Assembly (NCBI RefSeq): GCF_021440085.1
Contig: NZ_JAKCPW010000006.1
Span: 248,001 to 312,000, forward strand
Reading direction: 5' to 3'
DNA: 64,000 nucleotides
Source: Dyadobacter sp. CY261
Lineage (GTDB): Bacteria > Bacteroidota > Bacteroidia > Cytophagales > Spirosomataceae
Shown: positions 18,194 through 25,459 of the stretch, piece by piece
Layout of the letters: every line of letters starts with the position of its first letter
How positions within the stretch are numbered: the first letter of the stretch is position 1
Notes under the pieces: generated by a model
Told to the model about the DNA's origin: nothing
Databases searched by the model: none
Seen by the model: the letters and a program-made list of their open reading frames with translations, nothing else
Position numbers and translations under genes: made by a program

Positions 18194-19687
18194 CTATTTC
18201 GTAGGCAACAAACTTATATGACTAGCCTTATACAGGATGGCTACGGCTGAAAACTCCGCTATTGCAAACGCGGCAATAAAACGGCAAGACGGAATTATGG
18301 AAGAAGAGCCCGCGATCTCTGAAGTAATAAGTCCAGCTAAGATGATCACAGACCAAAATAGAAATGAAAACAGAATATCGGATAAAAGTCCCGAACTTTT
18401 CAGCCTTGCAAGCCAGATCCAACTTCCGATAGCAATAATTGGCAGCACAACAACACAGTAGACAACATAGGCTTCAATTGTAAAAGAACCGAGCAAAGAA
18501 AATTCAAAGTGATACATCTGTAATGTTGAAGCATAAATACCAAACGAGAACATTAGTATAAGGAGTGAAAGAAGCATCAATATCGCTCTTCTCGACGATA
18601 CCCGTGACAAAAAGAGTAGGATAAAAACTAAAAGCACACCTCCGTACACTAATATGTACATGACAATATCAGTGTGATTTGAAAAGAAGAGACCTGGCGA
18701 CAGAATAAACATGTAGTCGTCGACAACCCGGCCTATTTCTGTTCTGTCCAAATTGTCCAAATGGTCGTACTTCCCATAAACAATCTGCGACAAGAGTATA
18801 GCAGGTAACAACATACCCTCCTCGCAGAAAAGCTTTCGATTCTTAAAATTCACAAAGTACAAGTAAGAAAATAAAGAATCTGTGGCATGAGGATTACCAG
18901 GCATATCGATTGACTTCAATTTGATAGTTTGCTTATAAATAGCCAGTTTAAACTTACTAGAGTACAGGAATAGCGTACTGTCTACGACCTTCCCCTCTAT
19001 GAATTCGCTAACATCATTATCAAGCCGTCCTATAGAATGCCTAATGATCTTAAATGACCCGGTCGTTGAAAGCGGAGCGACCACTGAAAAGCTGTCGATT
19101 TTCGAGCTACCCATTAATGCTACGGCAACATCTGGGATTGTATTGCTTGATGTAACGCGCATCCCACCAAAATCAAATTCTCCTAAGTCATCCGTATTTT
19201 CATGGCGAAATGATACTAGTCCAGTTCTGCTATCCGGATTCCATCCAGAAAAAGTATCTGCGATAGCCGGCTCAAACATGGAAAATACTGCTTCGCGAGC
19301 GAAGTAAACTAGTGAGGAAACAACAATGCAGCAAACTAAAATCTGGAGTAGAACTCCTGAAGCCACACCAGCGGCTCTGCGATAGGTACAGCTAAGACTG
19401 ACGAAGACCGGGCTTCTATTTCGGTAAAAAAAAGCTATAAAAAATAAAAAGCAAACGCATTCAAATAATGTAATCCATGTGATATTATACCGTAAAGAGG
19501 AAGGAAGGCTAATCGCACGACTGAGCGACAGGTTAAAAACTATAATCAATAGAGCCGCCGCCACAAACCGAACTGGCTGAAAAAGCCAAAGAGTGGGCCA
19601 AGTCGTGACGAAAAGAAAATCGGTCTTTCTAAATATTTTCCGATAGAAAGTCCGTAAAAAAGAGCCTTGGTGAATTTGAAACATCAC
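18194..19687 (-). CDS. eight-TM membrane protein of the caspase-ABC operon
   Basis: This is a 497-aa protein. Three hydrophobic helices lie in the first 135 residues (AAALLIIVFNL, TLFECVCFLFFIAFFY, VLLQILVCCIVVSSLVYF). A soluble domain of about 200 residues follows, then five helices in the last 165 residues. The layout suggests an ABC-type permease or a membrane effector with a large external domain; it does not match a permease family I know. Its start overlaps the end of the ABC ATPase gene by 59 bp, pointing to translational coupling and a working pair. No terminator hairpin is obvious after it. Confidence 0.8.
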   Translation of the reverse strand: MMFQIHQGSFLRTFYRKIFRKTDFLFVTTWPTLWLFQPVRFVAAALLIIVFNLSLSRAISLPSSLRYNITWITLFECVCFLFFIAFFYRNRSPVFVSLSCTYRRAAGVASGVLLQILVCCIVVSSLVYFAREAVFSMFEPAIADTFSGWNPDSRTGLVSFRHENTDDLGEFDFGGMRVTSSNTIPDVAVALMGSSKIDSFSVVAPLSTTGSFKIIRHSIGRLDNDVSEFIEGKVVDSTLFLYSSKFKLAIYKQTIKLKSIDMPGNPHATDSLFSYLYFVNFKNRKLFCEEGMLLPAILLSQIVYGKYDHLDNLDRTEIGRVVDDYMFILSPGLFFSNHTDIVMYILVYGGVLLVFILLFLSRVSSRRAILMLLSLLILMFSFGIYASTLQMYHFEFSLLGSFTIEAYVVYCVVVLPIIAIGSWIWLARLKSSGLLSDILFSFLFWSVIILAGLITSEIAGSSSIIPSCRFIAAFAIAEFSAVAILYKASHISLLPTK

Positions 19688-20924
19688 GGAACAATTTAAT
19701 ATTCACATTTTGTGTGAGCAGCAAAGACAATACCTTTTTGCCCGTGACGCTCTTCGATGTCTTGATCAAAATTCCATCATTATTACGAGAAATCTCAATG
19801 ATGTCGCTCCTCAGTGGCCACAATGCGCTCATAATATTCCAATTAGGGTCGTGCAGGTTCAGCATGAAAAAATTACTCGATGTGTCTCCTATCTCGTGCA
19901 ACTCACCGCAGAATTTCATCGCACCATCATCAAGAAAAATTATTTTGTCTGAAACGCTCTCTATTTCATCCAAATTCTGTGAACTGAAGATTATACACAT
20001 TGGATCACTTATAGAGTCTGCCATTGCTCTGAGGTCAAAAAGAAGATTCTGCTGAGATTCCAAATCTAAATTTGCAAGCGGTTCATCCAGAATCAACAAC
20101 TTCGGCTTCCATACAAGCTGCCTAGCAATCGCCAAGCGGAGCTTGAATCCCGTTGATAACTCGCGCCATGACGCTCGCTGATATTTATGAAGCCCCAGTC
20201 TAGCAATAGTATATTCTACTCTATTGATATTCTCAATCCCATATATGCCCCTTTCAGCCGCGGCGAAATGCAACATCTGCTTCAAAGATCCTATCCACCC
20301 CGCGTCACTATGCTCTTGTTTAACAAAAGCAATCTGGTTTTTAATATCTTGCCAGTGCAACCCAGACGGTGATATCATAGGATAATGTAGCGACCCAGAC
20401 GTTGGCCGCAATATACCGGCTACAATTTTCAGTAATGTTGTCTTTCCGTTCGCATTTCTTCCGATGACACCATACACCTGACCGTAAGAGATAGAAAAAC
20501 TTATATTTTTTAGAGAAAATTTAGGATAGTCCTTAAATATATCTTCACACCAAAAAACTGTCTCAGTCTGCCTCTTTTCAACAAAATAATCTCTTAATTC
20601 TTTATTATCTAGTTCTGCAATTTGGCTATCGCTCTCTTCAACAACTTTAAATAGCTCCTCAATGAATGCATCAATTTGCATCCTCATAGAAACCATTTTC
20701 TCTTCAAAGTGGCGCATATTTGTGGAGTCTTTGACACAGTCATTCAAATCAGTCTTTAGTAGGATCAGTCCTTCGAAACAGCTGCTAGGAAAATCATAAG
20801 ACATTACCAATTGGTACAGCGCATCAAAACCGTCGAAAATTGATTGATCAAGTTTTCTAACGATTTCGTCTAGTTCGGACAGAATCTCATCGCTTCTCAC
20901 ATTTTTTGATTTTTTATCCGCCAA
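19629..20924 (-). CDS. ABC ATPase with helical N-terminal domain
   Basis: This 431-aa protein begins with a helical, coiled-coil-like domain of about 125 residues that exporter ATPases lack. The ABC domain follows: Walker A GRNANGKT (155-162), Q-loop VKQEHSD (Q203), signature LSTGF (256-260, departing from LSGGQ), and Walker B LLILDEPLANLD (277-288). The switch position usually held by His is Gln (IIFSSQNLDE, Q316). The tail of about 90 residues has no clear assignment. The start overlaps the caspase gene by 28 bp. It probably powers or gates the downstream membrane protein, with the N-terminal domain as adaptor to the caspase or small protein (inference). Confidence 0.85.
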   Translation of the reverse strand: MADKKSKNVRSDEILSELDEIVRKLDQSIFDGFDALYQLVMSYDFPSSCFEGLILLKTDLNDCVKDSTNMRHFEEKMVSMRMQIDAFIEELFKVVEESDSQIAELDNKELRDYFVEKRQTETVFWCEDIFKDYPKFSLKNISFSISYGQVYGVIGRNANGKTTLLKIVAGILRPTSGSLHYPMISPSGLHWQDIKNQIAFVKQEHSDAGWIGSLKQMLHFAAAERGIYGIENINRVEYTIARLGLHKYQRASWRELSTGFKLRLAIARQLVWKPKLLILDEPLANLDLESQQNLLFDLRAMADSISDPMCIIFSSQNLDEIESVSDKIIFLDDGAMKFCGELHEIGDTSSNFFMLNLHDPNWNIMSALWPLRSDIIEISRNNDGILIKTSKSVTGKKVLSLLLTQNVNIKLFRDVSNSPRLFFTDFLSENI

Positions 20925-21961
20925 ATAGTGGCAAGAATTTTTTTATAATTACTCTTCCTATTCTTTATATACACATCATATGCCTTAGTCTTATCTTCCA
21001 ATAAATCACGGCATTCCGTTGCAAGCATTACGTATTTTAATAGGTCATGCTTTTCATTGTCAAAATTTTTTACAAATTCCAGCAATAGTGTGGCAACATT
21101 CCCAAACTCACTGTTCGTCATTGCTTCAACTATTCGATCTGCCTGTATATTTATATCTGCTCTTCGATCTTGGATTGCATAATTGTAAAATACTGGGATA
21201 TCTGCAATGTCGCCCTCAGGTTGTATTGGGGTATACAGCGCAGGGAATATATTATTATTAGGCAGCAGCCTACGAATATTTTTCTCGGAAATTTCCTTAA
21301 TTTCCCGGAGAGAGAGATATTGCCTATTCTTAGAAACATCACCGTTTCTAAGCGCGAGTGTGAGCCCTTCGGTAAATAGAGTTGACTTTTTAGCTGGAAG
21401 CTTAAAAGACGGAAAATCTTTTGATGACGACGCAAGCACCGTTATTCCCCGGGATGCATAATGCAAGTCGATCTCATTCTGAATTTCTACGTCCCCTGGG
21501 CTCATCATAGATTCGATTGCCGCACCGGAGTAGCAACAATCCAGAATAACATATACACTCTTGGTACTTCCGATTGCTCGGATCGTTCTTCCAAAACTAG
21601 ACAAGCGAATACTTGAGACAGACAAATTTTCCCGCCGCGTCGACTTGACCGTCAAAATGAGACAGCGATCATCTCGTGAATAACTTCCATGCCCGACATA
21701 ATAAATAAAAATTATTGTCAATTGTGGGTTAAGCGAGACGAATTGTCTGATCTCAACATCAGTTCGATCTTCATTTAAATCGGAATTAAATAGATCAAGA
21801 ATTTTAATAGAAGGAAACGAATTTTGCGCATTTTTTACAAAATAATCATGAACAGAGTTCTTAGCATTTGTAAATTCTACACCACCGTCAATCTCCGGAG
21901 ATTGCGGATAACTATCGCTTCCAATGATTATAAGGCCTGTCTGGTCTCTCTCAATTTTCAC
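20897..21961 (-). CDS. caspase-fold cysteine protease (peptidase C14 family)
   Basis: This is a 354-aa protein. The caspase catalytic dyad is intact: His91 in IYYVGHGSY and Cys143 in VILDCCYSGA, each after a hydrophobic strand as in metacaspase/C14 enzymes. An N-terminal IIIGSDSYP strand and an ASSSKDFPSF segment fit the p20/p10 layout. The last 110 residues are helical and look like an adaptor domain. No signal peptide. Bacterial caspases in multigene conflict loci act as proteolytic effectors on activation by a partner. Here it lies 3 bp after the small EACC1-like gene and overlaps the ABC gene, so it may cleave or be triggered by these partners (inference). Confidence 0.9.
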   Translation of the reverse strand: MKIERDQTGLIIIGSDSYPQSPEIDGGVEFTNAKNSVHDYFVKNAQNSFPSIKILDLFNSDLNEDRTDVEIRQFVSLNPQLTIIFIYYVGHGSYSRDDRCLILTVKSTRRENLSVSSIRLSSFGRTIRAIGSTKSVYVILDCCYSGAAIESMMSPGDVEIQNEIDLHYASRGITVLASSSKDFPSFKLPAKKSTLFTEGLTLALRNGDVSKNRQYLSLREIKEISEKNIRRLLPNNNIFPALYTPIQPEGDIADIPVFYNYAIQDRRADINIQADRIVEAMTNSEFGNVATLLLEFVKNFDNEKHDLLKYVMLATECRDLLEDKTKAYDVYIKNRKSNYKKILATIWRIKNQKM

Positions 21962-21964
21962 AAA

Positions 21965-22279
21965 TCAAAATTTATTAAGAACATTTTCTATATCCTTCGA
22001 GCTCAAGTTTTTTCCTTCCAATGATTTATCACCGTAAACAATCTTAACTGTCTTTCCCTGAAGGCGCTCAATATAATGTGCTATGCCAATAGCAATCGTA
22101 GGTAACGCCCCAACTGTAAAAATCTCAAGCACAGTCCCCAAATCCATAGTATCTAGTTCTTCCTTTTTCCTCTTAGAATCAACACCATAATTATTTAGGA
22201 TAAAAGTTTTTAATGACTCGATCTCATCATTAGATTGGCCGGTTGGGAGGCCAGGGAAACTGATTTGTATATTTTCCAT
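21965..22279 (-). CDS. EACC1-like small effector-associated protein
   Basis: This is a 104-aa first gene of the operon. The order of features is: an acidic N-terminus, a LKTFIL helix, a DMDLG.VLEIF...LPTIAIGIAHYIE hydrophobic helix (about 46-70), then a short basic linker and strands VKIVYGDKSLEGK. This matches, from memory, the effector-associated constant component 1 (EACC1) pattern described for NTP-dependent bacterial conflict systems: an LL(D) helix, a glycine/alanine-rich helix, and a 'V.I...G..' strand pair. The assignment is by pattern only. Its place before a caspase supports the reading, since EACC1 genes sit next to protease effectors. Confidence 0.6.
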   Translation of the reverse strand: MENIQISFPGLPTGQSNDEIESLKTFILNNYGVDSKRKKEELDTMDLGTVLEIFTVGALPTIAIGIAHYIERLQGKTVKIVYGDKSLEGKNLSSKDIENVLNKF

Positions 22280-22675
22280 ATTAAATACTTTTTTACGTTA
22301 TTCAACAAGCAATATCTTAAATAACACTAAGAGTAACATTTTTTTGTTTTAGTTCTAAACTTCAACTTGCCAACGCTACTTATATCGCCGATCGTTACGC
22401 GACCGACTAATTGTGGATCAAAGATTTTAACGTGGCGACTAGTAGAGTAAACACAGTCTTTTATGCCAGCTGCACGCTTACTTCTCTAACCAAAGTCACT
22501 ATCTGCCTACTTCTAAGCCTTAGATCAATACTTACAATATGAGTTCTCCAGATCAACTATATCTATTTTGTACGGAAGTATGCATTTTTTGCATTTCCAC
22601 TGTTCGTGCATGTGACCTCGTCCTAATATACTTATCAAAGTCAAATTTTTCCTATTTTAGCTCACAAAAAATTTT
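22280..22675. other. AT-rich divergent promoter gap
   Basis: This 396-bp AT-rich gap separates the minus-strand caspase operon from the plus-strand gene at 22676, so it should hold both promoters. No clear palindrome or RNA structure was found, and short frames here have no coding character. Confidence 0.4.
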
Positions 22676-22939
22676 ATGGTGGAACTGCCGGAATACTTCA
22701 GCATCCAATTCGAAGGCACGGAAGTGGATATACGACAAAGATCTATTAACGGGCGCAGGGTTTTTCAAGTTTCCTTCAACGATAATTTGAGCGATCTTTT
22801 TATCCACAGAGCGACAGTCGCAAATGGAAAAAGAATGTGGATGTCCATTCCAGAAGGAAGACAGGAACAAGCGATGCTAATCGGGCAGGAAATAGTTAAA
22901 TTCTACCGGAATTTTAGACAGCAGCAAAACGAGCAATAA
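22676..22939 (+). CDS. small hypothetical protein upstream of SRAP gene
   Basis: This is an 87-aa soluble protein with a beta-rich first half (YFSIQFEGTEVDIRQRSING) and a helical, basic, Gln-rich C-terminus. It ends two bases before the SRAP start, so the pair is an operon. I recall similar small proteins next to SRAP genes in Bacteroidota, but know no function; a role in the same DNA-damage response is inferred from position only. Confidence 0.6.
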   Translation: MVELPEYFSIQFEGTEVDIRQRSINGRRVFQVSFNDNLSDLFIHRATVANGKRMWMSIPEGRQEQAMLIGQEIVKFYRNFRQQQNEQ

Positions 22940-22941
22940 AG

Positions 22942-23796
22942 ATGTGCTACTACAATGGTCAGAAGGTAACCAGGGCGGAATATATCGAGCTGAAAAAGCT
23001 TGAAAAGTCCATCATAGGCATCCAGGAACTGAAACGGCCTACCGTCCTTGGCCCTGAATCCCCACCAATGGTTGTGCTTAAACCGAACGACGACCGAACA
23101 GACTTTGATATTACCACAATGCGATGGGGCTTTATCCCCAGCGGCATTCGCAACATGGAACTAGTTAAAAAGTTCGAAAATGGATTTAAGAGAGAGGATG
23201 GAACCTTCCAAACCGGCTATGACACCGAAAACGCTCGTGGAGAAGAGTTGCTCTGGATAAATCCGAAGACCAACAGAGCAAAAATCTTCAGAGACGCTGC
23301 TTTAAGCAACCGTTGCCTTATCATCTCACATCAATACTACGAGTGGCATCATAAGTACCGGATCAATAGACGTACAGGCGAAACGCTTAAAACACCAGAT
23401 AAGTATCCGTTCGCCATCAGGGTGAAAGGAAGAGAGTACTTCTACATGGCAGGGATTTGGAATACCTGGACCGATCAGGATACTGGCGAAGTGATGGACA
23501 CGTTGTCAATGATCACCACAGATGCTAACCCGCTGACGGCGCTCATTCATAATTCAAAGAAGCGGATGCCCACCATCCTCCCCGATGAGCTCGCTTGGGA
23601 ATGGATGATGACCGACGTAAGCCCCGAAAGAATGACTGAACTGGCAAGCTTTCAGTTTCCGGAGGAGAAAATGGAAGCATTTTCTATTAATCAGAAATTC
23701 CAGTTTACCGGCGAAGACCCATACCCTGTTACCTATCCTGAGCTTGCGGAAGATGGATTACCCGGCTCCTATACAACACAGATTTCACTTTTTTAA
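22942..23796 (+). CDS. SRAP-family protein, abasic-site crosslinker (HMCES/YedK)
   Basis: This is a 284-aa protein. Cys2 immediately follows the start Met (MCYYNG), as needed for the thiazolidine crosslink to abasic sites in ssDNA. Other active-site residues are visible: Asn in TENARGE, Glu in QYYEWH, and His in LIHNSKKRMP. These proteins shield abasic sites at replication forks. The length is larger than E. coli YedK (222 aa) because of inserts near residues 75-105. It lies in an operon with an upstream 87-aa and a downstream 192-aa unknown protein, in the island that also carries a DnaE2 mutagenesis operon. Confidence 0.92.
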   Translation: MCYYNGQKVTRAEYIELKKLEKSIIGIQELKRPTVLGPESPPMVVLKPNDDRTDFDITTMRWGFIPSGIRNMELVKKFENGFKREDGTFQTGYDTENARGEELLWINPKTNRAKIFRDAALSNRCLIISHQYYEWHHKYRINRRTGETLKTPDKYPFAIRVKGREYFYMAGIWNTWTDQDTGEVMDTLSMITTDANPLTALIHNSKKRMPTILPDELAWEWMMTDVSPERMTELASFQFPEEKMEAFSINQKFQFTGEDPYPVTYPELAEDGLPGSYTTQISLF

Positions 23797-23800
23797 AGAC

Positions 23801-24379
23801 ATGGCAATCGTCTTCAATAATCCATTGGATGATCCGACACTGATAGGATACTCAAAATACAGCCGGTTCAGAGTTGGTAACCTTATCTATATTAGTGGCT
23901 TACATGGAAATGTTGGGATCCATATTCCAGGCCGCATTCTCACGATCGGAAGCGATGAAGATCCTTTCCTCGTTGAAATTGAAAGCCTGGCAACTGGCGC
24001 AACGGCATTTGTGAAGCCATCGGTTCCAGGGATTTTCGGCACTCGCGTCCTTTATCCGGAAAACTTGGGCTTTGTAACAAGTGCTGACGACCGGCATTCG
24101 TATTCCGATGGGATCACAACTCTGTCAGGGAGTGGTTTTCAGAATTTTGGAGTGACTGACGCGGTCTCAGGCAGGCTGATTTACGACAAACGGGAAGTCT
24201 ACGATATCCTGAGTGAGCGCACTCGAATACAGGGTATTGAATTTATCCATGAACTCCAAAACTTATACGCCGAAGAATTCCCAGATAAAACGCTGGATTT
24301 GTCTTACTACATAGAAAGAAGCCTCAACGTTTTGGCAAAGTCAAAGGAGCGAATAGACGCCGGTGAAAAGGTCTGGTAG
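23801..24379 (+). CDS. hypothetical protein downstream of SRAP gene
   Basis: This is a 192-aa protein. ATG 23801, four bases after the SRAP stop, is taken as the start because the longer in-frame reading would overlap SRAP. The N-terminal two thirds are beta-rich (VGNLIYISGLHGNVG, then GRILTIGSDEDPFLVEIESL), and the last 60 residues are helical. No known motif. Translational coupling to SRAP suggests a shared process. Confidence 0.6.
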   Translation: MAIVFNNPLDDPTLIGYSKYSRFRVGNLIYISGLHGNVGIHIPGRILTIGSDEDPFLVEIESLATGATAFVKPSVPGIFGTRVLYPENLGFVTSADDRHSYSDGITTLSGSGFQNFGVTDAVSGRLIYDKREVYDILSERTRIQGIEFIHELQNLYAEEFPDKTLDLSYYIERSLNVLAKSKERIDAGEKVW

Positions 24380-24927
24380 TTCGGGACTTCGTCCGATCAC
24401 ATCGCATGATGGGGCGCTATGACTTTTTCACAGGAATAGTTGAAAGTGGAGGTATTAAAAGGCTACCCGTACGGAGTGGGTGTAAGCAAACTGTTCGGGC
24501 TTATTGCTTAACTGGCGTGGTGAGGGGGAATTGAACCCCCTCGGTCCTTCAAAGATTTATTGCGTACTGTTAAGCTTATCCGATCGTTAATGTGAGCCAC
24601 CAAGGCACCACGAAAAGGACACCATTACAATCACTTTCACCACACCGTCAGTCAAGCCGAATTTCGCCATACTTATCTCAGAATTGTTAAAGTCTGTTAG
24701 ACCGTTACACATTACACCTAAAATAACACCGGGAAGCAGATCAAGCCCAAAGCAAGCGCAATCAATCAATTTCTTCTGCAGTCGTCTGCCGCATAATACA
24801 AAATTAAAAAATTTGTCGCACAAAGAGGTAATAATCGTGGCTCTTAACTAGTTTTCTGCCTTTTGTCTGCGGTTAGGTATATCCCAGATCAGCAAAATCA
24901 CCTTTGCCGACGAACGATTTTCCTCAC
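24380..24927. other. 548-bp gap, no confident gene
   Basis: Apart from the tRNA-3'-end-like fragment at 24513-24541, I see no supported gene. A 78-codon frame on the minus strand (24587-24823) has no ribosome site and a mixed hydrophobic composition unlike its neighbours. Two convergent gene sets end here (plus-strand SRAP operon and minus-strand dnaE2 operon). Confidence 0.4.
24513..24541 (-). other. tRNA 3'-end-like fragment (possible att scar)
   Basis: Read on the minus strand the bases give a 5-bp T-stem GGGGG/CCCCC with the loop TTCAATT, then a seven-base acceptor strand TCACCAC, a discriminator G and CCA. This is the exact layout of a tRNA 3' end with an encoded CCA, but no matching 5' half (GTGGTGA with D-arm and anticodon arm) precedes it. 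It could be the att half left by an element inserted in a tRNA gene. The parent tRNA is not in this window. Confidence 0.45.
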
Positions 24928-25416
24928 TTAGGCGCACGCGTATTTTATCATGTCGTGCGCATCAAACTCATGCTCGTCGCCAAACGCGGTTACCGTCGCT
25001 TTTAAACGACCAAATTCAAGCCGAAAGTAAATAGTCACTTCGTCGAGCGCCCGGATGTTCATTTGCGTATTCAAAAATGAGGTGATGCTATGCTGATACC
25101 GCATCACAATCCGTGCGTTCCACTGCTGATCGCGAAATGAACTGAGGAATAGAAAGTATTGCGGATCTGTAACCAGGTCAGTGAGCTTCTTCTCGTCAAG
25201 AATCAAGTTTAACGTCTTGCCCTCTTTTTCCGAAAGACTAGCCTGATGCGCCTTAGCTTCCGCTTCATTCATATAGGGAGTGCCGATAAAGCCACGGCCT
25301 TCCTTGATACCCGGCCAATGAAAGCGTTGCAAAACAAGATAACGGTTACCCAGCCTGCTTATCGTCTTTAAAGTGGGCAGGTTTAATATCTCGAAAGGAT
25401 TATAGCTCGCTTGCAT
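24928..25416 (-). CDS. hypothetical protein after dnaE2
   Basis: This is a 162-aa protein counted from ATG 25416, 43 bp beyond the dnaE2 stop codon; the frame is open further upstream (to 25569), but that would overlap dnaE2 with a low-complexity basic extension. It is soluble, mixed alpha/beta (RYLVLQRFHWPGIKEGRGFI) and has no motif that I recognise. Being last in the imuA-imuB-dnaE2 transcript, it may belong to the damage response. Confidence 0.55.
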   Translation of the reverse strand: MQASYNPFEILNLPTLKTISRLGNRYLVLQRFHWPGIKEGRGFIGTPYMNEAEAKAHQASLSEKEGKTLNLILDEKKLTDLVTDPQYFLFLSSFRDQQWNARIVMRYQHSITSFLNTQMNIRALDEVTIYFRLEFGRLKATVTAFGDEHEFDAHDMIKYACA

Positions 25417-25459
25417 TGCTGTGATCTGCTTGTTAGGTTTTAGTAAAGGAGTTGCCTGT

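Noticed and set aside
22539-22790. 83-aa frame on the plus strand
   Set aside because: It overlaps the better supported 87-aa gene at 22676 in another frame and has no coding character.
24587-24823. 78-aa frame on the minus strand
   Set aside because: No ribosome site, odd composition with many Cys and Val, and no relation to neighbours; probably non-coding.
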